This document shows positions 10,683 to 24,312 of a DNA stretch of 64,000 nt, in pieces. Source of the stretch: Anolis sagrei (lineage: Eukaryota; Chordata; Lepidosauria; Squamata; Anolidae); the NCBI RefSeq assembly GCF_037176765.1, contig NC_090034.1, positions 94,898,500-94,962,499 of the forward strand, written 5' to 3'. The notes beneath the pieces were generated by a model, which saw nothing but the letters and a program-made list of their open reading frames with translations, was not told where the DNA came from and searched no databases. The position numbers were made by a program, and so were the translations under genes. Each line of letters begins with the position of its first letter. Position 1 is the first letter of the stretch.

Positions 10683-10997
10683 TAAATGTAAAGGATTCCC
10701 CTTGATATTAGGTCTAGTCGTGTCCGACTCTGGGGGCATTGTCCGTAAACGCCTCCAAGGTCATGTGATTGGCATGACTGCATGGAGCACCTTTACCTTC
10801 CCACTCCATGGTACCTAGCGGAAAGGTAAAGGCGCTCCGTGGTAACTATTGATCTACTCACCTTTGCCTGTTTTTGAACTGCTATGTTGGCAGAAGCTGG
10901 GGCTAACAGTGGGAGCTCCCCAAATTCAAACCACCAACCTTTCAGTCAGCAAGTTCAGCAGCTCAGTGGTTTAACCCGCTGCATCACCTGGGGTTCC
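10683..10997 (-). mobile_element. Sauria-type SINE
   Basis: Minus-oriented: tail complement gtaaaggattcccc at the left, tRNA-like head complement ggtttaacccgctgcatca at the right. Confidence 0.85.
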
Positions 10998-11708
10998 ACA
11001 GTCTTACTTTTATTATATATCTTGCAACTTTATATAACATATGTAATATGTCATGAATGTAATTCATATTTGTGAGCAGGACTAAAGTGCATGATAACAA
11101 AAGGCATTGGCTTCAACCACAAAAGGAGTCACAGGATCAGGATGCTGGAGAATTGGTGGGGAGGTAAATTGTTGCTTCAGATTCCGGATTCCTGTTTATG
11201 ACTTCGAAGTTCTTGGAGGTTTTGCCTTTCTTGTGTGTCTGTTTTCATGTTTATGGATATAACTTTTGAACAATACCTTGCCTAAGTATTCTTTTGCTTT
11301 GTGTTAACTCAAGTCACTGTGGATTGCTTTTTGATGCATTGGTTCAAAAGCTGATGAACTCTTGATCTCATTGGAAAATACTTCATGTACTTTTGCTGCT
11401 TCTTTTTCATTTGCTTTTTTCCCCTTTTGTACTTATTCATTAATAAACTTTTACTTATTGGATTATCTGAACATTGAGTGCTGTTGGGCAAAAAGGTGTC
11501 CCAGGGCTACAGTGCAATGCTCGGGGGGGGGGGGGGGGGCACAAGGCTCCTTCAATACCCATGCCGCACAACATGCTCACTGGGAAAGTGAGTTCCCATT
11601 TGGAAAGGGATGGAGAAGGCTGCAGGGGAAGAAGGGGAAGAAATAGGGTGAGCTGCAGCTTCCCTAATTTGTGAGGCTGTCCAGCCCAAATGCCACCTCC
11701 ACCTCAGG
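10998..11708. other. Spacer without gene; possible LTR-like tail
   Basis: No exon recognised. A stretch from about 11054 (tgtcatgaatg) to 11500 with aataaactttt at 11446 is reminiscent of an LTR, but no ends or duplication could be defined. A run of 16-18 G lies at 11523. Confidence 0.4.
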
Positions 11709-12029
11709 CAGGCATGTAGCCAGGGGGGGGGGGGGGCTCGGGGGGCTTCAGCCCCCCCCCCCCCGAAATTCTCATGGTGGTTCGCGAAAAGGCCTTACTG
11801 GTGCATTATTTAAACTGTTATGTTTATTCATATCATGATCTGATCACCATACTCAATATATCCCATATGCATGGGGGTATTGGGGTAATGATACAAAAGG
11901 TTTGCTAGGCTAGACCCTCTTTCACTCAGACTCAGCCCCCCCCCCGAAACTCAGCCCCCCCTGAAACCCCCCCTGAAATTTTTTTACCCCCCCCCCCCCC
12001 CCCGAAACGAAATCCTGGCTACGGGCCTG
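11709..12029. mobile_element. hAT MITE with G/C runs and perfect 8-base target duplication
   Basis: Ends caggcatgtagccagg and cctggctacgggcctg are inverted. Target duplication acctcagg at 11701-11708 and 12030-12037. A nearly identical copy is at 44577-44896. Confidence 0.9.
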
Positions 12030-12075
12030 ACCTCAGGTAGAGTGTTGCTCAGCCCCATTAGCCCCCATTAGTTCC

Positions 12076-12901
12076 TGTCATGCCCCATGAAGACCCTCAT
12101 TGTTTACCCCTAGTTAAGCCCATTTTAGTTAGAGGGATTAATATTTTTGTACAGTTTATGAGGGGTCAGCCTAGAAAGCCTCTTTGCATTTGAATCCTCC
12201 ATCATCCTGCCCCTTTAAGAATCCCCTCAAGGGTAGAGCCTCAGACAAAGCACTTCTGGTTCTTGGAAGAGTCAGCCTTTTTGTTGAAGAGAGAGGAGGG
12301 CCAGAAGGTCCACAAAATAGCACATCTAGTTGGAGCTGTATGGTAAAGGTAAAGGTAGTCCCCTGACATTAAGTCCAGTCATGTCTGACTCTGGGGTGTG
12401 GTGCTCATCTCCATTTCTAAGCTGAAGAGCCAGCGTTGTCCATAGACACCTCCAAGGTCATGTGGCCGGCATGACTGCATGGAGCGCCGTTACCTTCCCG
12501 CTGGAGCAGTACCTATTGATCTACTCACATTTGCATGTTTTCGAACTGCTAGGTTGGCAGAAGCTAGGGCTGACAGCGGAAGCTCACGCCGCTCCCCAGA
12601 ATCGAACCTGCGACCTTTCGATCAACAAGCTCAGCAGCTCAGTGCTTTAACCCACTGCACCACCGGGAGCTGTATGAGTTGCACTCAAATCCAGTCGGAT
12701 CTGTATTCAAGTTCAGTGAAAGTTAAATGTCGAGACCATCTTAGAGACAGCTGAACACCATACAAGAGAGAGACAAGAAGAAGAAATAAAGATTCAAGAG
12801 CCTCAGTTTAGCCAGAACTGTGTCTTATCTCTCAAAGACTTTACCTCTTCTCATAAAGACTTTGTAGTGAGACTCAGGAGGAAAGTCTAAAATTCTTGTC
12901 A
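12076..12901. mobile_element. Possible LTR fossil, carrying a SINE
   Basis: A segment of about 500 bases excluding the SINE, with TG/CA ends (tgtcatgcccc, attcttgtca). An adjoining minus-strand open stretch at 12910-13113 could be retroelement-derived, but I could not assign a family. Low confidence. Confidence 0.3.
12343..12665 (-). mobile_element. Sauria-type SINE with perfect 11-base target duplication
   Basis: Flanked by ggagctgtatg at 12332-12342 and 12666-12676. Tail complement ggtaaaggtaaaggtag at the left. Full length about 323 bases. Confidence 0.93.
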
Positions 12902-13292
12902 GTTTAAATTCAACCATACAGTTTCTGATCTGTTCCCTGGGCAGGCAGTTCACTTTCCAAGTAGTTAAGATAGTGTGGGTGCAGAACAGTCCCCTTTAGC
13001 CAAAAAAAATCTGTATGGCTGCTGTGGTCCATATTGGCTAAGGCTTCGGCTGCCCCATCTAGGATCGTTTTAATAGATTTGGCGGCTGAATCCCTTGAAT
13101 CCTCTAAATCCATTACACCAAATCACACCCCTAGTACAAACTCTCTCTGCTATCTTCATCCTATGAATAATCCTGAGACATTGATTATGTTGGCACTTAA
13201 GTAGTTGTTTGTATAGCCTTAACTCACAGCCTGTTAGGAACTTTCAAATTATCTAACATGCTCTCCTTCATTACTTTAATATACCTATTTGT

Positions 13293-13822
13293 TAGGGCTG
13301 GGCAACCACGGAAAAATTTGTTTCTAAAATTGATTCGTTTTTTGGGGGGTTTTGCGTTTCGATTTTTAAAAAAATTCCGAAATTTTTCTTTTAAAAAGTT
13401 CGATATTTACGAAATTTCATAAAATTACAAAACAATACGAAACAATTACGAAACAATTACGAATCGATTCATTAATGGCGGACGCGACCGTGCAATACGC
13501 TAAAAAACCTCCAAATGGGACAGGGGGAACTTCTGAAGCTTCCCTCTCCCTCTGTTATTGACTGTTGGTGTGATATTTATAAATTTTTTTCACTGATTAA
13601 ACAAACAACAACTATAAAACTTGCCCCAGACATGCGGAAATAATAACGAAACGATTTCAAAACGATAACGAAACAAATACAAAACGAATTCGAAACAATT
13701 ACGAAACTAATTTAAAAATTCGTTTCGTTTTTTAGTTGCTCCTGAATGGTTCGTTATCGCTTCATTATACATAAAAAAAGAATTTTTAACGAATTACGAA
13801 ATTGCGAAACCGCCCAGCCCTA
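13293..13822. mobile_element. Non-autonomous hAT element with perfect 8-base target duplication
   Basis: Ends tagggctgggc and gcccagcccta. Target duplication ctatttgt at 13285-13292 and 13823-13830. AT-rich interior with many aacgaa motifs, same family as 1054-1562. Confidence 0.92.
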
Positions 13823-13830
13823 CTATTTGT

Positions 13831-14817
13831 CTCTCAGCAATTCCATTCTCTCCTGGAGAGCAAGGGAGCATGTTAGTACATGGCACACAGCTGGGAACCT
13901 TACTGCACCATCACCAACCCCTTTATTGGGCTTTCTTTGCTCAGCAGAGCACTCTTGAACCTATTCAAGGTGTCTTTCTTGCTCCAATGATCTAGCAGAG
14001 ACATAGTCCAAAATTAAATTAGCTTCTGGTACAGTCTAGATTGTGCACACAAATATTATCCCAGCTCTCATCCAGATAAGAAAGTAAAATAAATGGCTTA
14101 TGAGATTCTGTGAAGGTTATCTGTCTGTCCTCCAGATCTATAAACAAAGTCCTTAGTTTCTGCAAGTGTTCTCACCACTTTTTATTAGGATTAGGAATTA
14201 TTTCTGGTTGTACTACTTCACCTGGTTACTTGCTTTTTAAAAAAGAATTGTCAAACTAAGGGAGCTAAAGCTTATCTGTTTTAGGTGGTATTGCCTCTTA
14301 AAACTGGGCTACATCCATTTCCCCCCCCAATTGGTATCTGGTGACTTCCAAGTAAATGAGTAAATCTTCTCTGATTTTCATCTCAAACTTGAAAAGAGCT
14401 GTCCATGGTACGGAACTCTCTTTCCAAAACATGTTCAGCACATGCAACAAATCCTTTAAAGTTCTGGTTAAAATATCTCACTGGCATTTATTTGACAATT
14501 TGTTGAATGTATATCCTGCCTTTCTCTCAAAGTGAGATCCAATGTGGACTGGCACCTTTCTCCATAACAGCTTTTCCCACACATGTTCAAAAGTCGCTGT
14601 TTGCTTCATCCTAGCCACATTAGATCTCTTGAGCTGTTTTCCTCATTTGTTTCAGACAGGAAACCTTTGCACAATCATAACTCACATGTTTTCATGCAAT
14701 ATTACGAGAAACTCAAATGGTGCAAGAGATGTAAGATCGTATCTTTCTGTTCTGCGATCCTCTCTTTTGCTTTTTAAAGACAAGTCATTACACGGGAGAA
14801 GCATTTGGTTCCAGGCC
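13831..14817. other. Sequence upstream of copy B, no gene recognised
   Basis: Host-like flank of the hAT at 13293. It should contain the copy B promoter. A weak ctttttaaag motif at about 14768 and a possible splice acceptor at 14655 are the only signals I can point to. Confidence 0.4.
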
Positions 14818-14884
14818 ATGGAAACTACTCCTCTGAGATGGAAAGCCATTACAGGCTTTCTGGTGGTGAATCTTCATATCTCAG
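14818..14884 (+). CDS. Copy B exon 1: start codon and signal peptide
   Basis: ATG at 14818 followed by 22 codons, with a hydrophobic core (TGFLVVNLHIS) and a gtactg donor in phase 1. It is the only start that reads in frame into exon 2. A weak TATA-like stretch (ctttttaaag) lies about 40 bases upstream. A possible acceptor near 14655 leaves open an extra 5' untranslated exon. Confidence 0.75.
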
Positions 14885-15022
14885 GTACTGATTGTAAATA
14901 TATTACTACTGTCAGAACAGCAAGTTCAACTGATTAAAACAACCCAAAAGAGGGCCACCAGGTGCGATTGTGTGTTTTTGTTGTTGTGCTTGGATGAATC
15001 CTATGCTATGCTGAAATAAATA

Positions 15023-15064
<42 letters not shown>

Positions 15065-17918
15065 GGGAAGCAGTTGCACAGGGATTGGGTGAAAAATAGC
15101 AGGGTGCCTCTGTTTTCTTGGCTGCTTTTTTAGCAAAAGGAAGCAAGTGGGTGAAATATTATGTCCAGGAGTGACAATGGTTATAGTGGCGTTTATATAT
15201 ATACTAGCTGTACCTGCCACATGTTGCTGTGGCCAACCTTTCCTCCCTCTTTCTCTCCTCCATTCTTCCTCTCCTTCCTTCCTTCCTTTCTTTTCTTTCA
15301 TTCTTTCCTTCCTTCCTTCTCTTCCTCTTCCCTTCCTCCCCCCCCCCCCCTTTTTCTATTTCTTCCTCTTGCTCCCCTTTCATCCTTCCCTATCTATTCT
15401 TGGACTACAACTCCCAGCAGTACTCCTGATCAATCAATCTACCTACCTACCTATCTCTATCTAATCTATCTATCTTATCTATCTGGTGGATTGCTGGGAG
15501 TTGAAGACCAGAAACAGGAAATTGGAAATATGCAGCGATTGGGATGCTCTCAAATCCAAGGAGAAGAAAACTTGAAGAAAGCCTGCAGCTTGGAGCTTGG
15601 AAGCAATGCATTTGGATCATCCTCCTCCTCTCCTAAAGGGGCTGGTCTAGGAGATGCTGGGAGCTGTAGTCTGGAAGAGAGTGTGGATATGCTATTGTGT
15701 GTATTATCGAAGGTTTTCATGGCCGGAATCACTGGGTTGTTGTAGGTTTTTTTGGGCTATATGGCCATGTTCTAGAGGCATTCTCTCCTGACATTTTGCC
15801 TGCATCTATGGCAAGCATCCTCAGAGGTTGTGAGGTCTGTTGGAACTAGGGAAATGGGTTTATATATCTGTGGAATGACCAGGGTGGGACAAAGGACTCT
15901 TGTCTGTTGAAGCTAGGTGTGAATGTTTCAACTGACCACCTTGATTAGCATTTGATGGCCTGGCAGTTGTTTGGTGTGGCTTGTTGGTGCCTGGGGCAAT
16001 CTTTTGTCGAGAGGTGATTAGATGTCCCTGATTGTTTCCCCTCTGCTGTTTTGCTGTTGTAATTTTAGAGTTTTTTAATACTGGTAGCCAGATTTTGTTC
16101 ATTTTTATGGTTTCCTCCTTTCTGTTGAAATTGCCCACATGCTTGTGGATTTCAATGGCTTCTCTGTGTCGTCTGACATGGTGGTTGTTGGAGTGGTCCA
16201 GCATTTCTGTGTTCTCAAATAATATGCGGTGTCCAGGTTGGTTCATCAGGTGCTCTGCTATGGCTGACTTCTCTGGTTGAAGTAATCTGCAGTGCCTTTC
16301 ATGTTCCTTGATTCGTGCTTGGGCAATGCTTCTGCGTTTGGTGGTCCCTATGTAGACTTGTTCACAGCTGCATGGTATACGGTAGACTCCTGCAGAAGTG
16401 AGAGGATCAAGACAAGAGTCATTTGTCCCACCCTAGTCATTCCACAGATATATAAACCCATTTTCCTAGTTCCAACAGACCTCACTACCTCTGAGGATGC
16501 TTGCCATAGATGCAGGCGAAACGTCAGGAGAGAATGCCTCTAGAACATGGCCATATAGCCCGAAAAAACCTACATGCTATTGTGTGTTTTGCTTGCCAGG
16601 GCGAGTCCTTTGCCCATGCACTGTGGCTTCTTTTTGCGTTTTTTGGCTTTTTAAGTCCCTTCCGCTGTGTTTTTCAGTGGGTTTTTTTTTAGTGAATTCT
16701 ATCTATGTAAATAAAAATGTAATATTAGTTTGTGGGACTAACATAACTGAAAAACCACTGGATGAATTGACATTAAATTTGGACACAATACACCTATCAG
16801 ACTAATGTATTGTGTCCAAATTTCATGTCAATTCATCCAGTGGTTTTTGAGTTATGTTAATCCCACAAACGAACATTACATTTTTATTTATATAGATAAA
16901 GGTCTGTTTATGAGTGACCTCAAATCTAGCAAAGCCTCTAAAAAAGCAGTTCCCCTTTTTTAAAACTAGGTTTCTAGTGCCTTGTGATCAAAATGCCTAT
17001 GGAGCCCAGTGGCGCAATGGGTTAAACTCTTGTGCCAGCAGGACTGCTGACCGAAAGGTTGATGGTTTGAATCCGGGGAGCGGGGTTATCTCCCATCTGT
17101 CAGCTCCAGCTTCCCATGCAGGGACATGAAAGAAGCCTCCCACAGGATGGGAAAAAAACCGGGCGTCCCCTGGGCAACGTCCTTGCAGAAGGCCAATTCT
17201 CTCACACCAGAAGCAACTTGTGGTTTCTCAAGTTGCTCCTGACACACACACACACACACACACACAAAAGAAAGAAATCAAAACCTGGAGGGATAACTTA
17301 AAAGCATCTCTGAGATAATTTTTTTAATTTCCATTTTTGTGTTTCACTTCAGTTACTTCAGCCATTATGTGCCATTCTATCACTAACTATACGCAGACTG
17401 GTGTCCCTGGTTATGTAAGTTCCTACCTCCCTGATGAACCTGCCATCACCTGTCTCCCTATTCACAACGCTTGCATCACTATACGATTGGAACTGAGTAC
17501 AGGTAAGTTCAACCTAAATATAATCAGACCAAATGAGTTTATCAGGATTTGGACCCATGAGGGGTGCTAAGGTTCTAAAAGTCAGGTTGATGTTTGCAAG
17601 GAAATATGAGGCAAGGAAATTTAAAGTACTATATAGCACTTTCAACAGGAGGGTTGTACTCATATATGATTTGCAGCCATTCAGATTCCCAGTAGGATTG
17701 CCTAAGGAAGGAGACTGCAAGCAATACTCAATTGCCCCCCCGAGACAATTCCTGCCCTTCTCCCTCTGGACAATAACTCTCCATTTATCTATGGGTCATG
17801 TCAAAATCCATAATTTTGGGCAACAAATCTGTCCCCAACTTTTAACATGAGATCAATTAATGCAAGAGTATACAGTAGTCAAGTAACATAAAAGGTTTAA
17901 CAGTCCTGTTAGATTTAC

Positions 17919-17957
<39 letters not shown>

Positions 17958-20900
17958 AATCTTTTTTCTATACCGCCCTATCTCCCCGAGGAAACTCGGG
18001 GCGGTTTACAACAGAAAATTGGCAAACATTCAGTGCCAGCATAACATAACAAACAAATCAAATCATAAACAATAAAATAAACAACATCAGGTGTACTCAT
18101 AGAGCAACTCAAAAATAACAAACTTAGACATTTAAATATATAAATCAAACATTTAGAACATGTTTACTACTAGATCTAATGATAGCAATCACTCAAAACA
18201 TTAAAAGTAAAAAAGCATTTACATGTCAACAGGACTGAGGTGGTGTCCAAGTCAGAGTGATTAAGGTGCTGGCTAGAGAAAATTGTTATAGGATCTATAG
18301 GGGTCTAGTTACCATCCCTCTCCCACAGCCACCTCCCCATAATATCCACCCCCATTCTTTATGCCCTCCCAGATCCTCACAATTAAGGAGTCCTCTGAAT
18401 ACTATTTAAGGACAGGAATGCAACCCAGCTCTTCATAGGGGTGGTGGTGATTATAAACTGTGGTATGAGGTCCTTTGGGAGGCAGATGGGGGGTGTTTTT
18501 TCTCGTGATGCCAAAGTGTCTCTATCCATGTTGGTAAAAGTCCTATAGTGCCAAGATCTTATTGATTGGCTTAAGATGGATTGCAAAGCAGGCTCTGGGT
18601 CTAATGCTGGCTGTTTTATCTGCTGCTGGCGTCAGGTGAGATGGCACAGCTGTGGGGGCCATGCCCAGTATGTTTGGAAAGGCTGGCCTCAGGCAGGAGT
18701 TCTAAGGTAGAGTTCTCACCCTCTGGCAGTTTCTGCCGCTCAGAAGATTTGACATCATTTACTGGCCCTGTGACAATTTGATTTTGAAAAATTTGACTTG
18801 TCAAAACAAGGATTGGTGATAAAGCTTAAGTGGAGGCATTCTTTCCCCTTTTACTTACTTACTTACTTACTTAGGCGATCCCTCTTTGGCTGAGTAGGAT
18901 AGTCTTCTAGGATCAGAATTCTTGTGAGTCTGTAGGTGGCTGTGGAGCCCTATTCTTGACCTACATCTTCTTCTGCAGTGAGGGCATTGGTTTCCCAGTG
19001 GAAGATGGTCCCAGTCGGGGTTGGCTTGATGCGCCTTCCTCTTGGCACGTTTCTCTCTTTTACCCTCCATTCGTGCCTCTTCAAATTCTGCAGCACTGCT
19101 GGTCACAGCTGACCTCCAGCTTGAGTGCTCAAGGGCCAGAGCTCCCAGTTCTCAGTGTCTATACCAGAATTTTTAAGATTGGCTTTGAGCCCATCTTTAA
19201 ATCTCTTTTCATGTCCACCAACATTCTGTTTTCTGTTCTTGAGTTCTTTTCCCATGATGACTTTTCTAGGAGTGAATTTTCCTTTCTAGGGGTAGATTTC
19301 TCTCACTTCCTGTTGTCTCACCCCATTTTTAACTATGAGCCACTTGTAATTTGAATGTTTGTAACTTGGGGACTGCCTGTATTTATGACTACTTAAGTAA
19401 GACGTGTCTTCTATCATGACCATCCACCTTAAAAGCCACAAGCTACTCTGCATATTGGAGATCTGTATTTCTAGCCCTCTACCACCAGCAAATCTCTGGT
19501 GTGACAGTGAATTATTGTTTTTATTATTTATTTATTTATTAAAACTTTTGTATCCTGATCTTCTCTACCTCCATAGAGTGACTCAGACCGGATTTTTACA
19601 AAGACTATTCTGATTTAGGCAGTAAGAAGCCAGAACTTGAAACTGCTAGGCCATTAAATGCTGATCAAGGTGACCAACTGAAACATTCACACCTCAAGAG
19701 TTCTTTCTCCCACCCTGGACATTCCACAGATACATAAACCCCATTTTCCTAGTTTGCAACAGACCTCACAACCTCTGAGATCCCTGCCACAGGTGTACGT
19801 GAAACGTCAGGAGATAATGCTTCTGGAACATTGCAATACAGCCCGGAAAAAATAAAAAATACAATAATAATAATCTTTATTTATATCCCACCACATCTCT
19901 CTGGAGGGTGCATACGCACTACAGAATTAATTCAGTTTAACACCACTTTAACTTGCCATGGCTCAAATATGTTGAATCCTGGGATTTGTAGTTTGGTGGG
20001 GCATCAGGGTTCTTTGGCAATTGTTCCATAGTATAAGCCAAAACCAGAAGTGGTAAATATAATTCAGGTTATTGCTAATTGATTGTATTCATTATTATGG
20101 ATGGTGTGGTTTGTGATTGTGCATCTAGCCTTCGAAATTTCTAGAATACAGAAAGTTTAGGAATACCACAACTTCATTAAAAAAATCAACCCAACCCAAT
20201 TTGCCAAAGTAAAATCTCGGCATCTCATTGACACATCCTGTCTATGTCTTCCTACCTCAGTCAGCAATACTCTGTTTATTGATCATCGAAGTTGTGCAAC
20301 CACCAAATATCCAAATGGAGGAAAAGAATCATCCAAGACCGGTGACAAATACTTTGCAATCAAATACAAGGCAAATTACTGCTCCAGTGACCTGTGCAAT
20401 GGAAAAATACCATCTGCAGATGCTCACAACAAGACTGCATTAGTCAAAGGTAAAAATGTGGAAAGAGCTGCATAGCAAAGAAAGATTCAGCAGTTACTTC
20501 TCTCCATGACATATATCCATTTCTCATGGGATAGAATCACATTGTTCTCCTACCCCAATCTGCTGCTTTTCCTTTTTCACTCTGTTCTTCACTCATTCAG
20601 TCATTCTTCCTTTCACTAGAAAGATGCAGAGATACTCTCCATGGTCCCTATTAGCATAAATAGAGAGTCCCAGGGTCTGCAGAAAAAAACAGGACATGAA
20701 GCTGCCCAGAGGTTTTGCAGGAAAATGAATCCCAGACCATCTTCCAGTCTCCTTTGCTGGGGTTGGTTCGACACCTAGCTGTGAAAGATAATACTGCAAG
20801 CTACAGATAGATTTTTAGAAACTAAAATGAATTCATCTGGGTTAAAACATGACAACATGTGCAAGTTTCACGAACAGATCGAGGTACACACGTTGGCAGT

Positions 20901-22684
20901 CGTGCAAACTAGATACAGAGGTTGAAGATTCAGATCTTCGATAATGGGCCAGCTACATAACTGGTTACTCAATTTTTTTAAAATGCATTATGTAATAATA
21001 TTAATAATTCTTACCTAACTTACTCCAAGGCTGGAGGCAGGCAGCAATGTAATTAAAATACAATAGGTTTTCTTCGTGTCAGGAGCGACTTGAGAAACTG
21101 CAAGTCACTTCTGGTGTGAGAGAATTGGCCTTCTGCAAGGACATTGTGCAGGGGATGCCCAGATGTTTGATGTTTTACCATCCTTGTGGGAGGCTTCTCT
21201 CAAGTCCCTGCATGAGGAGCGGGAGCTGACAGAGGAAGCTCAACCCGCTTTACCCAGATTTGAACTGCTGGCCTGTAGGTCAGCAGTCCTGCCAGCAGAA
21301 AGGTTTAACCCAGTGGTTCCCAACCTTATTTTGACCAGGGACCATTTTGACTAGGAACCACTTTGTCCAGGGACCACTTTGACCAGGGACCACTTTGACC
21401 AGGGACCACTTGACCAGGGACCACTTTGACCAGGGGCCACTTGATCAGGGACCACTTTGACCAGGGACCATGTTGACCAGGGGCCACTTTGACCAGGGAC
21501 CACTTTGACTAGGAACCACTTTGTCCAGGGACCATTTTGACCAGGGACCATTTCTACAAGGGACCACTTTGACCAGGGACCACTCTCCAACATTAGTACC
21601 AAAAGGGTTACGTACCAGTGTTTGGTCAACTTTAGATTCAGTTTGGTTGTTTCAGCTGCTAATTCAGAAAATTGCATTGGATAGACCACATCAGCTCTTG
21701 TTTCTGATACAGAACATATGCCATCCAGTAGTTGCCATCTGCTTTCCCACAGAAAACTATATTTAATAATCTAGAGCTGATGCCATCTATCCAAGGCAAT
21801 TTTCTGAATCAGCACCCCAAATAATCCCAGGAACAGGCCTAAAAACAAAGACACCAAGGCGCTCCCGCTTCCAGATGCCCCCGCTTCCGCTTGTGGGGAA
21901 GGAGGAGGAGAAGCAGCAGTGATGAGGTTTGTTGTTGCTCCTTTTGTGGGTTGTCAGACTCTCCTCTCCCAACATCCTTGTTACCTTGGCACTATAAGAG
22001 GGTTTCGTGAGACCAGTTGCTCTCGTTGCAACGGTGTAGTAATGGTGAGGCCACAAACCATATTTTAGTTCTTGGGGACCACTGGTGGTCCACAGATCAC
22101 AGGTTACGAATCACTGGTTTAACTCATTGCCCACTGGGCCTCTATTAATACAATAGATGAAATGCATAGATGTAAGATTAAAATACACACTCAGATCATT
22201 GAAACCAATACAATGTCAATGTAAAATGTAAAGTTTCAATTGATTGGATAGGCCAGCCAGAAGTGATAGATCCTCAATTCTGTTTTAATTTCTGACAGCT
22301 CCTTTAACTGTTGAATCTCTTCCAGCAGGTCATTCCACAGTCCAGGGGTGGCTGATGAAAGTTTTCTACAATTGAATATCTGTTTATTATCTTTACAAAA
22401 TATGGTACCTTTGAATCAACATTTGAGGTATTCACAATTGGAAATTGGACAAATGGATGATGCATTTGGAGATACTGATACTAAGCTGACATACAGATCT
22501 TACAACTGAGTTGAATTTTAATTGTTAAGTTATTGGGGGGGGGGGGGGTTCCTATAATTTCCATTACTATATTCAATCTATTTATTCCAAAAAGTTCTAA
22601 TGAAATTTTAAAGATGTTTACAACATATAAACAAATGAGTAAGCAATTACATTGGTTAAATAGCCCTGCTCTAGTTGGGAATAT

Positions 22685-22723
<39 letters not shown>

Positions 22724-24274
22724 CCATATTTGTTCACTGCGTTTCTCAGCCACAACAATTAAAAAACAATTAAAACAGTCATAAATACTATTAAAAACAT
22801 TTAGCATATAGTATAAAAAACAGTACAAGGCCAAAAAACATTATCATAAACATCTCCTTACCAACGCCATTATCCAGTTGCATTGTCAGGTCATTCAATG
22901 ATTTCATATTTAGCAGATTATGCTGCACTAGCGAAAGCTTGTTCAAAAAGCCAGGTTTTAACCTTTCTGCGGAAGTCAGAGGGAAGGGGGCCACTGTTAG
23001 ACAGGGCGTTCCACAGCCAAGGGGCCACTGCTGAGAAGGCCCTGTCTTTCGTACCCGCCAAACACATATGCGAAGAAGGCGGGACCGAGAGCAGGGCCTC
23101 CCCAGAAGATCTTAGAGTCCTAGATGGTTCATAAGGCTCCTAGATGGTTTAACAGGCTCCTCCCTTTCTTTATAATATAGAAAACTGTAAACCAAGCAGC
23201 TTGAAGAAATGCTATGCTGGCATCAACTTTCATGACTCCGAAACATTGCTGGAAGCCGTGACATGCCGCAGCGACTCTGACTTCTGTTACCAAGGATCTG
23301 GGTATATCACAATCGGTGCGTAATGTTATCAAATCTGGAGCCTAAGTTGTAAATCTTCACTTACCCTGTTCTTGCTTTAGAATAAATTGGGGGGGGGGAG
23401 GGGAGGGATAAATACAAACAAAAATATGTACTTATTTGACTGCATAATTGGATTCCCTATTTTTAAAAGAAAAATGATCCATAAGCTGCTTTGAAGACAT
23501 TTTTTAAAAAATAGGATACAAGAAAAATTCTAAATTATCGCGATTGGTTTGCAGACTTTTGCTAACCAACCAATCCCAGTTTGGCAGATATTTTTTGAAT
23601 CCTAGAAGCTTTGAGAGAAAGCACTGGGGAAACATGGCATGGATCTCCTGCCATGAGGATTTGCAAGTTGGTGATTTATAAATAGCTCAATTGAGAAAAA
23701 AAAACCTGCATGGCCAGGGCCACTTACATTTGAGCTTTGGAGCCCATCCAGCCAGCTCCTAAAACCCGTGTCCTCCCATTTCTTTACATGGGACGTCTAG
23801 ACAACACTCCAGGTAATAGCGAATGGTTTCGGGACAAAGCAGGAAAACCCTGCTTTGTCCCGAAGTAATTTGACACCTGGAAAGACCCAAGTCTTTCCAA
23901 AGACCAGGTGTGGGGGCTATGTAGACAGGGACCGGGGATGGAGCCACGCAACTTCTGGTACCCATCTACATAGCTGTTTTGGGTTTCTTCAGCTCCTGGA
24001 GCCCAAGAAACCCAAGACACGCCTCACCCCCTCCCAAAAACCCCTTTAAAAACTTTTTAAAAAGAAAATCACTTACCCAGCAGCAGTTTGATGGAAAATT
24101 GCTCCTTACTCTCCTTCTCCTGGCGCATCATTCCTAAATGCCAGCTCCAGCAGCTCCAGCAGTGGTTTAATGACAGCCGGGTAAGTTATTTGATTTTAAA
24201 GGCTTTTTAAAGGGGTTTTGGAAGGGGGTGTGGGCTGTCTTCCTGTCCTCCTGGAAGGTTCCAAGAGAGCATCT

Positions 24275-24312
<38 letters not shown>

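Larger units (their letters stand above)
15203..16905. mobile_element. Composite repeat, possibly Helitron-like, with pyrimidine tract, PLE and palindrome
   Basis: Begins tatactagctgtacctgcc, a phrase typical of dispersed reptile elements. It continues through a TTCC-rich tract (15275-15400) and CTAT repeats (15440-15485). It is interrupted by a Penelope-like element and ends in the palindrome at 16702-16897. The Helitron label is a guess from its tatataaataaaaat-type end. Confidence 0.35.

Noticed and set aside
15161-15745. 194-residue open frame on the plus strand
   Set aside because: It runs through a TTCC/CCT pyrimidine tract and simple repeats. Composition explains it.
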